DNA of 64,000 bases from Parasalinivibrio latis (GTDB lineage Bacteria; Pseudomonadota; Gammaproteobacteria; Enterobacterales; Vibrionaceae), in NCBI RefSeq assembly GCF_036825535.1, contig NZ_CP098812.1, forward strand, positions 3,534,001 to 3,598,000, read 5' to 3'. The notes under the pieces are model-generated. The model searched no databases. It had not been told where the DNA came from and saw only the letters and a list, made by a program, of their open reading frames with translations. Position numbers and translations under genes: made by a program. Positions 46,932 through 55,793 of the stretch are shown here, piece after piece. Numbering within the stretch: position 1 is the first letter of the stretch; each line of letters opens with the position of its first letter.

Positions 46932-47213
46932 GTGGAAGATTGGCGTGCGTTACTGGGGTTGGGAGGCTTTCTGTTAACGCTTATCGGCTTTGTGTTCAAC
47001 CGCGCCGAAAAATCACACACAACAGCCCAGAAGCTGAAAGATCGCACCCACAACAATGAGCTGGCGATTGAACGGATGCGGGCGGACAACGCTGATAAAT
47101 TTGCGACCAAACATGAACTCCGTGAAGCCGTAGACGACCTGAAACAATCCATGAACGGGCGGTTCGACCGCCTTGAAACCAAATTGGACCGAAAAGAGAG
47201 AGAAACCGCATGA
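46932..47213 (+). CDS. DUF2730-like membrane-anchored coiled-coil protein
   Basis: A 93-residue protein with an N-terminal membrane helix (LLGLGGFLLTLIGFVF) and a long charged helix likely to form a coiled coil (KDRTHNNELAIERMRADNADKF onwards). This matches phage DUF2730, and the layout is also that of spanin-like lysis proteins. It starts with GTG right after the holin stop and overlaps the tail chaperone start, so it belongs to the same lysis-like cluster. Confidence 0.72.
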   Translation: MEDWRALLGLGGFLLTLIGFVFNRAEKSHTTAQKLKDRTHNNELAIERMRADNADKFATKHELREAVDDLKQSMNGRFDRLETKLDRKERETA

Positions 47214-47476
47214 GCAAGAAAGTGTTCGCCCTGACCGTTGGTGATAGTGACCTGTCCTTTGCACCTACCCCGGAGCTGTATGCCGATTACATGGGGCAGG
47301 TGGCACAGGGCAATATTGCCGACGGCTCCCATAACTTTGTTTTCCAGTCAGCCGTGGAAGAGAGCAAACCGGTGCTGCGTGAACTGACCGAAGACAACCC
47401 CGGTGCCTGCATACAACTTGCTGGCGTGTTAATGGGTGAGTACGCACCGAAGCTGGCTATCACTGTAAAAAAATAG
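47210..47476 (+). CDS. Tail assembly chaperone, upstream frame
   Basis: An 88-residue protein (MSKKVFALTVGDSDLSFAPTPELYADYMGQVAQGN to LAITVKK) of the phage tail assembly chaperone type, the counterpart of P2 gpE. It ends at TAG (47474) directly after a run of seven As. The open frame in -1 continues to just before the tape measure gene, so this product should be made both alone and as a frameshifted fusion. Confidence 0.85.
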   Translation: MSKKVFALTVGDSDLSFAPTPELYADYMGQVAQGNIADGSHNFVFQSAVEESKPVLRELTEDNPGACIQLAGVLMGEYAPKLAITVKK

Positions 47477-47661
47477 AATCGCTGGTCAAGGCGCTGGATA
47501 GCAGCGACCTCGGCCAGATGATGGCTTACCGCCGTAAGTGGCTGCCGGGCGAGCCGGATGATGAACAGAGCCTTGCCCGCGCCGTGTGGTTAGAAAAGCA
47601 GTATTGGGAAAACATGGCCGCCGTGGTTGCCAATGGCACCGCCAAAGCATTCACAGGATAA
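47467..47661 (+). CDS. Tail chaperone -1 frameshift extension
   Basis: The heptamer A-AAA-AAA (47467-47473) sits in the correct zero-frame phase for -1 slippage, immediately before the stop of the upstream frame. After the shift the frame gives 62 residues (IESLVKALDSSDLGQMMAYR to AFTG) and stops 3 bases before the tape measure ATG. A stem (CTGG...CCAG enclosing CGCTG-GATAG-CAGCG) starts 8 bases after the heptamer, a typical stimulator. The fusion would be 150 residues, as with P2 gpE+E' and lambda gpG-T. Confidence 0.87.
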   Translation, partial: KKIESLVKALDSSDLGQMMAYRRKWLPGEPDDEQSLARAVWLEKQYWENMAAVVANGTAKAFTG

Positions 47662-47664
47662 GAG

Positions 47665-49626
47665 ATGGCATTACCCGAAGCACTCCGCTTTACCGTTGGA
47701 CTCGTTGACCAGATTTCCAAGCCACTTGGGAACATTCAGCGCCAGTTCAGCGACATGGCCTCCGGCTATCGCGACGGCACCCACACCATGGTGGCCGGGG
47801 CGGCAGGTGTCGCCGGGGCGGGTATTGCCCTGCAACAAGCCCTGATGCCAGCCATTGAGATGGACCGGGCATTGGGTGAAGTGAAGTCTCTCGGCGTGGC
47901 GGATGACCAGCTTAAACAGCTTGCCGCCACGGCAATGAAATTCTCTGTGGAATACGGCAAGTCAGCCACGGAGTTTGTGGCCGCCAGTTACGACATTAAA
48001 TCAGCCATGGGCGCCATGTCCGGTGATGAACTGGCAGGAGTGACCCGCAGTTCTGCCATTTTGGCCGCCGCTACCAAGGCCGACACCGCCACGATTACCA
48101 GCTACATGGGCACCATGTATTCGGTATTCAAAGACCAGGCGGAAGCCATTGGCAAAGACAATTGGGCGCAGCAACTGGCAGGCATGACCGCCAAGTCAGT
48201 GGAGATGTTCAAAACCACAGGTCAGGGCATGGCCGATGCGTTCAAAGGTGTTGGCGCGCTGGGTAAAACCCACGGTATTGCGATTCAGGAACAAATGGCA
48301 GTGCTGGGTTTGTTGCAGGGCTCTATGTCAGGCGGCGAAGCCGGTACCCGTTATAAAGCGTTTTTGGGTGGTGTGGTCAACGCGCAGAAAAAGCTCGGCC
48401 TCTCGTTCACTGACAGCAACGGCAAGATGCTCCCGATGTTCGACATCATGAACAAGCTGAAAAGCCAGTTTGGTGATCTGGACTCGACCGAAATTAACAC
48501 CATCAAAGGGGCATTTGGTTCTGATGAAGCGGTACTGCTGATTACTGACCTAATCGGTAAAACCGGCGATTTGCAATCCAGCGTAAAGGCACTCAATAAC
48601 GCCAGCACACTGGATACGGCCATTGGCATGGCCCATTCAATGACAGACCAGTGGCAACGGATGGAACAAGGCGTATTCGCCATTCGTACCGCATTCGGTG
48701 CTGCGCTGTTGCCGTCGTTGCTGCCGGTGATTTCTTCACTGGCTGACGGTGCAATGGAAATCGTGAAGTGGACTGAAATGTTCCCGACCCTCACCAAGTG
48801 GGTGGGGTATGCGGCCATGTCTGTTCTGGGCCTCGCCGCCGCTGGCGGCATGGTCACCATTGCCGTGGGCGTGGGTAAACAGGCCATGGTGACGTATACC
48901 CTTGGCCTGAAACTCTGGGGCATGGCAGCCGGTGGCCTCACCAAAACCATGACATTCCTGAAAGGAGCCATGCTGGCGGTGAATATGGTGATGGCAGCTA
49001 ACCCGATAGTGGCAGTTATTGCTGGCGTGGTAGGGCTCACCGTGGCTGTCGGGGCGCTGATTTATTACTGGGACGATGTGAAAGCGGCATTTGGCAGCGT
49101 GGTGAACTGGTTTGCATCCGGCTTTGCCACCATCCGTGATTATTGGCTAGGGGTGAAGCTGGCCTTTGGCGATGACACCTGGTTCAAGGTACTGACGGGC
49201 GCCGTTGAGCTGATCACTTTCCCGTTCCGGGCGATGTTCAATCTTCTTCATGCCGGTTGGCAGTGGGTAATGTCCGGCTTTACGGATGTATCCGGTTTCG
49301 CGTTTATCACTGAGATGGCCGACAGAATGCGCAATGTATTCGGCGGTGTCTTCGAGTGGATTAAGGGCATGTTTGCTGGCATCTGGGACAGTGTGAAATC
49401 GCTGGTTGACTGGATTCCCGGATTTGGCAGCGATGAAGAAAGCACCCCGAAGGTGAAAGCACTGGCGGCAACCCGCCCGGTTGCCCAGGTTCCAAAGGGT
49501 GGCGCAGCGCGCACCCTTGCCAGCTACCAGACCAGCTCTACCCATTACGGCGGCGTCAGCATTTACGCACAGCAGATGAACAACCCGCAGGATTTGGCAA
49601 ACGAACTGTATATGGCGGCCGGATGA
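47665..49626 (+). CDS. Tail tape measure protein
   Basis: A 653-residue protein. The N-terminal part matches the TP901-type tape measure core: AGVAGAGIALQQALMPAIEMDRALGEVKSLGV, MKFSVEYGKSATEFVAASYDIKSAM and VEMFKTTGQGMADAFKGVGALGKTHG. Central hydrophobic stretches (VGYAAMSVLGLAAAGGMVTIAVGVG and AANPIVAVIAGVVGLTVAVGALIYYWDDV) are typical membrane-active segments. It sets tail length and helps DNA pass the membrane. It follows the chaperone frames, the invariant order. Confidence 0.93.
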   Translation: MALPEALRFTVGLVDQISKPLGNIQRQFSDMASGYRDGTHTMVAGAAGVAGAGIALQQALMPAIEMDRALGEVKSLGVADDQLKQLAATAMKFSVEYGKSATEFVAASYDIKSAMGAMSGDELAGVTRSSAILAAATKADTATITSYMGTMYSVFKDQAEAIGKDNWAQQLAGMTAKSVEMFKTTGQGMADAFKGVGALGKTHGIAIQEQMAVLGLLQGSMSGGEAGTRYKAFLGGVVNAQKKLGLSFTDSNGKMLPMFDIMNKLKSQFGDLDSTEINTIKGAFGSDEAVLLITDLIGKTGDLQSSVKALNNASTLDTAIGMAHSMTDQWQRMEQGVFAIRTAFGAALLPSLLPVISSLADGAMEIVKWTEMFPTLTKWVGYAAMSVLGLAAAGGMVTIAVGVGKQAMVTYTLGLKLWGMAAGGLTKTMTFLKGAMLAVNMVMAANPIVAVIAGVVGLTVAVGALIYYWDDVKAAFGSVVNWFASGFATIRDYWLGVKLAFGDDTWFKVLTGAVELITFPFRAMFNLLHAGWQWVMSGFTDVSGFAFITEMADRMRNVFGGVFEWIKGMFAGIWDSVKSLVDWIPGFGSDEESTPKVKALAATRPVAQVPKGGAARTLASYQTSSTHYGGVSIYAQQMNNPQDLANELYMAAG

Positions 49627-49952
49627 GTTACGTCTACCAGGACATTCTGATTGAAAACGGCGATGTCGTGCTGGATGCAGGCCGCAACCCGGTACTGATT
49701 CAAGACCGAGCCGTTATCGCGCAGGACATCAAACACGCCATCATTGAAAGCGGATTGGCCGTGGAAATGATCGCAGAACGCAGCCGCAGCAAGCGGGCTG
49801 ACCTTCGCAACCAGATTGAGTTGCTGGTTGAAGAAGACCTGCGACTGGTGCCGGGTACTGTCCGGCTGGAAGAACCCAACCCCGGCAAAATTTGGGTTTT
49901 TGCCACTACCCGCGAATTTGGCGATTTTGAAATTGAGGTAATCAATGGCTGA
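49623..49952 (+). CDS. DUF2590-family baseplate-region protein
   Basis: A 109-residue protein: MSYVYQDILIENGDVVLDAGRNPVLIQDRAVIAQDIKHAIIESGLAVEMIAER and a C-terminal VRLEEPNPGKIWVFATTREFGDFEIEV. This matches DUF2590 of K139/HP1-like phages, in the place of the gpW-type baseplate wedge protein. It overlaps the tape measure end (ATGA) and the next gene by 8 bases. Confidence 0.82.
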   Translation: MSYVYQDILIENGDVVLDAGRNPVLIQDRAVIAQDIKHAIIESGLAVEMIAERSRSKRADLRNQIELLVEEDLRLVPGTVRLEEPNPGKIWVFATTREFGDFEIEVING

Positions 49953-51132
49953 TATCCCAAAGCCCGACTACGCAAAGATTGTGAAAGAGTCCGGCATTCC
50001 GACCACTGAGGAAGAATGGAAAAAAATCCTCAAGGAAGAAATGCGCAAGGAAGAGGCGGTGATTAACAACGATTCGCCTTTCTCCCCTTTCTGGCGTTTA
50101 GTTGAGGGTGCCGTTATCAAATGCACCACCTGGCTGATTAACGTTCTGCTGGTTACCTATGTGCTGCCGAATATGTTCCTTGCCACCGCGAAGGATGAGT
50201 GGCTGGATTTGCTGGCGTGGGCCTGCCGGGTTGAACGCAAGGGCAACACCAAGGCAAAAGGCCGGGTGGCGTTCCAGCGCGCTGCCGCCAAGGGACCGGC
50301 ACTGGTGATCCCAAAAGATACCTGGGTACAAACAGATGTTATCAACGGCAGGATTTACCGGGTTCGGGTAACCGAAGACACGGTGATGCCGGAAAACGAA
50401 ACCATGGTGCTGGCACAGGTTGAGGCAGAAGAGCCCGGCGCGGCATACAACCTGGGTGAAGGGTATTTCCATATCCTGCCAACGGCAATTTCAGGGATTG
50501 CCGCTGCAACGAACCCCGGCGACTGGCTGACAGAAGCCGGAGCCGACAAGGAAAGCAACGACGATTTGCGCCTGCGTGTGCGAAACCAGTGGAGCGCCGT
50601 GGCGAAATGGCACATTGATGCCGCTTACCGCGCCTTGCTGACCGAGCGGGCGGGCATTCAGGACGACAATGTTTATTTCGAACATAACGCACCGCGTGGC
50701 CCCGGTACTGCCAACGCCCTGATCCTGTTGGACACCGGCGAACCTTCCGCGCAGATGATTGATGACCTTAACCAGCACATTCGTGACCACGGCCAGCACG
50801 GTCACGGTGATGACTTGCAAGTGATGGCGATGCCAAGTGTTGAGGTGGATATCACCATGAAGCTGTGGCCGCTGCTGTCGCTGACGCTGGATGAACGGGC
50901 TGAACTGAAAGCCCAGGTCGAACACTTTATTAACGCGGCTTTCCGTGAAAACACGGATTACACCCCAACCCGCACTAACCCGGTGGCAAGGTTCTCGTTT
51001 TCCCGCCTGGGCCAAGAGCTTCACGCGCAGTTTCCCGGTATTGCGTCGCTGGAATTCGGCCAGCCGGACATTGTGAACAACCTGACCGTGCCGCGCATCC
51101 GCTCACTGGGGGTGACCCTTGAAACTGCCTGA
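49945..51132 (+). CDS. Baseplate protein gpJ-like
   Basis: A 395-residue baseplate wedge protein of the gpJ family: VTYVLPNMFLATAKDEWLDLLAWACRVERKGNTKAKGRVAFQRA, EEPGAAYNLGEGYFHILPTAISGI, and NDDLRLRVRNQWSAVAKWHIDAAYRALLTERAGIQDDNVYFEH. It lies between the DUF2590 gene and a gpI-like gene, the usual baseplate order, and overlaps the latter. Confidence 0.9.
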   Translation: MADIPKPDYAKIVKESGIPTTEEEWKKILKEEMRKEEAVINNDSPFSPFWRLVEGAVIKCTTWLINVLLVTYVLPNMFLATAKDEWLDLLAWACRVERKGNTKAKGRVAFQRAAAKGPALVIPKDTWVQTDVINGRIYRVRVTEDTVMPENETMVLAQVEAEEPGAAYNLGEGYFHILPTAISGIAAATNPGDWLTEAGADKESNDDLRLRVRNQWSAVAKWHIDAAYRALLTERAGIQDDNVYFEHNAPRGPGTANALILLDTGEPSAQMIDDLNQHIRDHGQHGHGDDLQVMAMPSVEVDITMKLWPLLSLTLDERAELKAQVEHFINAAFRENTDYTPTRTNPVARFSFSRLGQELHAQFPGIASLEFGQPDIVNNLTVPRIRSLGVTLETA

Positions 51133-51721
51133 AATTAAGTTCAAGTGGTGGATGGGCCGGGGCGAGCTGGCAAAGATTTCCCGCGCTTTCCGCAACTACT
51201 GGGGCCATGTTGAAGCCGCGCTGAAAATGCCGCTCCAACAACATGACCCACTGACCGCACCCATGGGGCTGGTTGAGCTGATGGGGTGGCAACGGGATGT
51301 GCACCGCCTTGGGCAAGAGCCTGAGGCACTTTACCGCATCCGGGTTGCGTTCGCTTATAGCTTCGCCCGCGATGCCGGTTCGATATCCGGCTGGGAATAC
51401 ATGTTTGAAAAGCTGGGATATCCGCACATTACGCAGGATGAGCGCCTGCAGAACGTGGACTGGGATGTAATCAGCCTGCAAATCCGGGACGGTGACTTAA
51501 CCGAGGTGCCGGAACTGCTCGATACGGTGATTCGCCAGTATGGACGCACCTGCCGCCGCTACCAGTACACCACGTATGTGGAATTGCCGCTGGCGGCCCG
51601 CGCTCAGTCTTTCGACGGCGAACAGAACACATCACACGTTATTACTCGATTGAATATTGCCGCCTTGCCGCGGCCATTGAACCTTGAATGCGAATACTAC
51701 CAAGCACACGTTAAGGCTTGA
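51119..51721 (+). CDS. Baseplate/tail protein gpI-like
   Basis: A 200-residue protein: KFKWWMGRGELAKISRAFRNYWGHVEAALKMPLQQ, LVELMGWQRDVHRLGQEPEALYRIRVAFAYSFARDAGSISGWEYMFEKLGYP and LPLAARAQSFDGEQNTSHVI. It occupies the position of P2 gpI, between gpJ and the tail fibre. The start is TTG at 51119 with GGGGGTG upstream, overlapping the gpJ end by 14 bases. Confidence 0.78.
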   Translation: MKLPEIKFKWWMGRGELAKISRAFRNYWGHVEAALKMPLQQHDPLTAPMGLVELMGWQRDVHRLGQEPEALYRIRVAFAYSFARDAGSISGWEYMFEKLGYPHITQDERLQNVDWDVISLQIRDGDLTEVPELLDTVIRQYGRTCRRYQYTTYVELPLAARAQSFDGEQNTSHVITRLNIAALPRPLNLECEYYQAHVKA

Positions 51722-51732
51722 GGGAACAAGAA

Positions 51733-54504
51733 ATGGCTAATCTGACCGACACTAAGATTGTAACTGCCGCAGGTAAATCTCTTCTGGCGGAACTGAATGC
51801 ACTGGAGAAACCGCTGGTGATCGACAAGATGATTTATGCCAATGTGCCAAACCGCGAACCGTTGCCACAACCGGGTGACGGTGTGCCGGTTGACTACATT
51901 GTGCATGAAGCAGGTGTGGACTCCCGTGGCCGATTGTCTGCCGATTCCGTGATTTACACTTGTACCCTCGCAAGTAACGTGGGCCCGTTCGAGTTTAACT
52001 GGACAGGGGCATATTGCAGCGAATTCGATGTGTTGGTTGTGATTGACCACCACCCTATGACCCCAAAAACTGTCGACCAGCCAGGCATTGCCGGTAACAC
52101 GCTGGTGCGTTCTGTGGTGCTGGAATACAAAGACATTGCCGAAATTACCAACATCACGGTGGATGCACAGTCTTGGCAGTACGATTCAACCCGCCGCATG
52201 AAGCGAATGGACGACGATACCGCCCAGTCAAACATGGACTTGAACGGCAAAGACTGGTTCATCGAAGACGGTTTCCTGGTAACACCTGCCCCCACTGCTG
52301 GCAGTTATTCCGTTGCTCCTGGTCGCGGCTACATTTCCGGCCGCCCGGTTGAAATGGAATTCCCCCGCATCATCAATGTGGCAACCAAACCGTCTTTCGT
52401 GTATCTCGACGGCTGGCGCGAAGGCACCCCAACAGGCGAACAGTACACCGAATTCAACCTGGTGATCTCTTCCGAAGAACTGGACGACTACACCACCACC
52501 AACGCAGGCCGCGACGTGCCGCACTTCGTGTGCAAGATTGCCGAAGTGTTGGCGGATGGGACGGTGGTTGATTTGCGCAGTGATGGGGAGCAGGCGAGTA
52601 AAGCATTTGCGGTCGATGTTTCAGCCAAGCAATTAAACGCAAAGATCTGGCCCGTAACGGGGCATGACACAAAAGTGGGTGACACCATTTCTTATGCTGC
52701 GAATGCACTGTGGATTAACGGAAGCGTTCGCACCACTGACAAAGAAATACCGGCTGGAGCTGTCATTAACGTTATTAATGAACTCGGCAATTTGGTCACC
52801 GCATCAGGCGTTCAGTACAAATTGGGCGGAGCGCTGGATAATGCAACGGTTTCGGTTGACGGCATCAGCGTTAGAACCCTCGCTGCGCAGCAATCTCATT
52901 CAATACGACTCGCCAATGACTTTTCGTTGATTGGTGATGACGCAACTGACAACAAACAACGGCTAGTTGAAATACTCGCAATGGGAGATAAAACGCCAAT
53001 CTTATTCCGCAGTGGTAAGTATGTCATAGACGGAGATTTGGCAATTGATGACGTACCATTGATTTTTGAATGCGGTGCTCAGTTAGTGTCAACATCGGGA
53101 GTTCTTTCGATCAACACTCCAGTCTATGCAACGTCGCAGCCAGCATCAAAGCGCGAAACTGGAAGAGTTGATATCAATGGAATCGATCTGTTCGTTGGCG
53201 CAACTAAACAGTTCAAAAAGATACAGGATGCAATCGATAAAATACCAGCGTATCAATGGCAAAGATTCAACGTCATCATTGATGACGGAACATATAATGA
53301 AGATGTTTTCATTAACAATTTGTGGGCGGCGGGCACCACAACTGGTGCAGTCAGCGGAGAGCGAGCAGGCGTATACATTTCAGGGGCAAGTAAAGCCGGA
53401 GTGAAAGTGAAATCCGTTCTTGCTGCCAGCTGTGGCGGTGCTGCTTTCCATCCCATGATTAGCAGATGCACAATTACAGGGTGGAATACTAAAACCAATG
53501 AGAAAGCATCCGTGGAATTTTACGGATGCCCGTCGGGGGCCGTTCTCGATGTTGATTTTTCGGCAAGTGGTGCAGACAAAGCACTCGTAAGTTATGGTTC
53601 AAAAGTATCAGCCGAAACAGTTAGCTTTGGTGACCGTTTGTACAATGACTTATTTGTCACAAAGCACGGTGGCGAAATTTACTCAAATGATAATACTCGC
53701 CTTGGTATTGGTTCTTCGCCGGAAGGTACGGCAAAACGCTATATTTCAAATCCGGTTGGCGGTCAGATTTTCATTGCAGATTCGAGCGGTCTATTTTCTG
53801 AACAATTCGGCAGGATCAGGCACGCCGGCGCGATGTCAGGCTATACATATGACACCGCTTCTCAGGCTTTGCATGGGCCAAAACTACTTGCTGATCATAT
53901 TGCGGCATATCAGACATATTTTACCTCACTAACCGATTTCAGAACTATTTCTATTGGAAACGAATCTGTAGCCGAGATTGACGATGACAGAGGTTTGGCG
54001 ATGACGTGCGGCAATGCGACCGGACACTACATTCAGACATTGGTCAGACGAACCAATACCGTCCATGGTCACAACATCAATAACCAGCAGCAATTGTTGG
54101 CGGCAATTGAATTTAATTCAATGGATGGTGCATTTTTCGAAATTGGCATTGGTGAGGGGGTGGGACAACCGAGAGTTTATATTGAAGTAACAGCGACAAC
54201 TGTCAGAGGTATCGTTCAAAAATCAGATGGAACAAAGACCAATGTGCATATTTGCAATACCGCAGAAATTGCAGGGGACAAATGCACGTTTGACATCATG
54301 ATTGAAAGGGACAACACGTCGAGTTCAACACAAAATGGACTCGTAAGGTTCCGCATTTCTACAGATAAAGAAGAGCGATTCAAACAGATGAAATTGATTC
54401 AAGAAGCCGCAGAGACAAGTTTTCACTGGGTCTCAAAAGTTGAGTCGGTAGATGGCACAAAACAAACCGTGTTTATCGGCGAGTTACGTTTATATCGTTC
54501 ATGA
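51733..54504 (+). CDS. Tail fibre protein with replaced distal part
   Basis: A 923-residue fibre. The N-terminal 150 residues (MANLTDTKIVTAAGKSLLAELNALEKPLVIDKMIYANVP and VLEYKDIAEITNITVDAQSW) match the tail-collar fibre family that attaches to the baseplate. From about residue 320 the sequence changes character: base composition turns AT-rich and the protein has repeat-like beta segments (IDDGTYNEDVFINN, AGVYISGASKAGVKVKS) resembling a beta-helix, then a unique C-terminus. AGGGAAC precedes ATG 51733. No tail-fibre assembly gene follows, unlike P2. Confidence 0.85.
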   Translation: MANLTDTKIVTAAGKSLLAELNALEKPLVIDKMIYANVPNREPLPQPGDGVPVDYIVHEAGVDSRGRLSADSVIYTCTLASNVGPFEFNWTGAYCSEFDVLVVIDHHPMTPKTVDQPGIAGNTLVRSVVLEYKDIAEITNITVDAQSWQYDSTRRMKRMDDDTAQSNMDLNGKDWFIEDGFLVTPAPTAGSYSVAPGRGYISGRPVEMEFPRIINVATKPSFVYLDGWREGTPTGEQYTEFNLVISSEELDDYTTTNAGRDVPHFVCKIAEVLADGTVVDLRSDGEQASKAFAVDVSAKQLNAKIWPVTGHDTKVGDTISYAANALWINGSVRTTDKEIPAGAVINVINELGNLVTASGVQYKLGGALDNATVSVDGISVRTLAAQQSHSIRLANDFSLIGDDATDNKQRLVEILAMGDKTPILFRSGKYVIDGDLAIDDVPLIFECGAQLVSTSGVLSINTPVYATSQPASKRETGRVDINGIDLFVGATKQFKKIQDAIDKIPAYQWQRFNVIIDDGTYNEDVFINNLWAAGTTTGAVSGERAGVYISGASKAGVKVKSVLAASCGGAAFHPMISRCTITGWNTKTNEKASVEFYGCPSGAVLDVDFSASGADKALVSYGSKVSAETVSFGDRLYNDLFVTKHGGEIYSNDNTRLGIGSSPEGTAKRYISNPVGGQIFIADSSGLFSEQFGRIRHAGAMSGYTYDTASQALHGPKLLADHIAAYQTYFTSLTDFRTISIGNESVAEIDDDRGLAMTCGNATGHYIQTLVRRTNTVHGHNINNQQQLLAAIEFNSMDGAFFEIGIGEGVGQPRVYIEVTATTVRGIVQKSDGTKTNVHICNTAEIAGDKCTFDIMIERDNTSSSTQNGLVRFRISTDKEERFKQMKLIQEAAETSFHWVSKVESVDGTKQTVFIGELRLYRS

Positions 54505-54573
54505 GCTAATTTCCAGATTCATTTTTTTTTTTCAATGCATATAAAATTACGGTCAAAGGAAGATGAAATCTAA

Positions 54574-55110
54574 ATGCTAACCCTATCCGCAACCACCGTC
54601 CCGCTGAAAGGCTTAAAGGTCAGCGCCCGCCAACAACTCGCCGGACAGGATATGTCCGGCCAGTCGGCGGCAACAGATCAAGCCGAAACAGGCGACAAAG
54701 CCATGGTGCTCGCCGTCACTGGCACCATCCCTTACACCCGCGAAGCTGACTTCATGAAGTTGCTTGAACTGGCCCGCGCCAAAGAGAACAACGCCCGCAA
54801 GATTTACCGTATCGACAACCGCACCGCCAAGGCGGCCAAAATCCGGCAGGTGAAGTTCCAGGGGCAAATTCGCTATGACGAACAAGAAACCCTGCGCCAG
54901 TGGTCTGTTTCCTTTGAGCTGGTAGAGCATCTTTCAGTGCCGGAGCGGGTCGAACAGCGCGAGCCACCGAAAACGGCAGAGCAGCAAAAGGCCGCAGGCG
55001 TCACCACCCCGGCAACGGCTGGCACTAACCCCAACGTTCCGCCGGGCACAGACCCCGCTTCCAGCCGGTCAATGGATATCATCAAAAACGCGAATCAGGC
55101 ATTGTCATGA
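54574..55110 (+). CDS. Phage tail/baseplate protein of unknown role
   Basis: A 178-residue protein, family not firmly recognised. It is basic and beta-rich (LTLSATTVPLKGLKVSARQQLAGQDMSG and KAMVLAVTGTIPYTREADFMKLLELARA, then IRQVKFQGQIRYDEQETLRQWSVSFELVEHLSVPERV), followed by a proline- and threonine-rich tail. Its place directly before the gpD-like hub gene suggests a tail-tip or baseplate part. It restarts the GC-rich phage composition after the AT-rich fibre and overlaps the next gene by 4 bases. Confidence 0.7.
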   Translation: MLTLSATTVPLKGLKVSARQQLAGQDMSGQSAATDQAETGDKAMVLAVTGTIPYTREADFMKLLELARAKENNARKIYRIDNRTAKAAKIRQVKFQGQIRYDEQETLRQWSVSFELVEHLSVPERVEQREPPKTAEQQKAAGVTTPATAGTNPNVPPGTDPASSRSMDIIKNANQALS

Positions 55111-55793
55111 CAAACCAGCGTTTCACCGTCCGGGCATTCGTCGGCAGCGAAAAAGTAAAAGTCAGCACTTACCGGCTGACTTTTGACGAAAATACGCCGG
55201 GCAGGATGCAAATGGACATTCAGGGTAACCCCGAGCCATTCACCGTCGTGGCCTTCGATTTCGGTTGGGGCGACCAATTGAGCCGCCCGTTTACCGGGTA
55301 CATTGAGCGCGTACAGCCGACGAAAAAAGGGTGGTCCAACATCTTCTGCAGAGAGCTGGCCGCCGTACTCTATGAACCGCTGCCCATCATCATGCGTCAC
55401 CCGACAATGGTGAAACTGCTCAGTCACGTTGGAGAAAAAACAGGGCTGCAATTCGTTGTGCCGGAAAAAGCCTACAGCCAGACGGCCATCCCCTGTTTCT
55501 ACAGTGACGGCAACGGCTACCGGGTAATGGACGAACTCGCTCAGGCATTCAACGTGCCGGATTTCGTCTGGCAGCAGCAGGGTAACGGCCAGGTATTCGC
55601 CGGAAGCTGGCAAGACTCATTCTGGGCAAACAAGCCCGTCACCCTGCCAAATGATTTCATGGTTGGGCACTCAGCAAATAAAACCGTCACCATTCCGTGT
55701 ATACCAAAACTCAAACCCGGCGCACTGGTTAACGGCATCCGGCTGAAAAAAGTCGAATTCCAAGGCACAGAGGCAAGAATCACATGGAAATAA
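55107..55793 (+). CDS. Tail hub protein, gpD-like
   Basis: A 228-residue protein with a layout like the central tail hub (P2 gpD / T4 gp27 type): RFTVRAFVGSEKVKVSTYRLTFDENTPGRMQMDIQGNPEPFTVVAFDFGWGDQLSRPFTGYIERVQP, then AVLYEPLPIIMRHPTMVKLLSHVGEKTGLQFVVPEKAYSQT. It is shorter than P2 gpD. It precedes the spike gene, which it would hold, and overlaps it by 10 bases. Confidence 0.75.
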   Translation: MTNQRFTVRAFVGSEKVKVSTYRLTFDENTPGRMQMDIQGNPEPFTVVAFDFGWGDQLSRPFTGYIERVQPTKKGWSNIFCRELAAVLYEPLPIIMRHPTMVKLLSHVGEKTGLQFVVPEKAYSQTAIPCFYSDGNGYRVMDELAQAFNVPDFVWQQQGNGQVFAGSWQDSFWANKPVTLPNDFMVGHSANKTVTIPCIPKLKPGALVNGIRLKKVEFQGTEARITWK

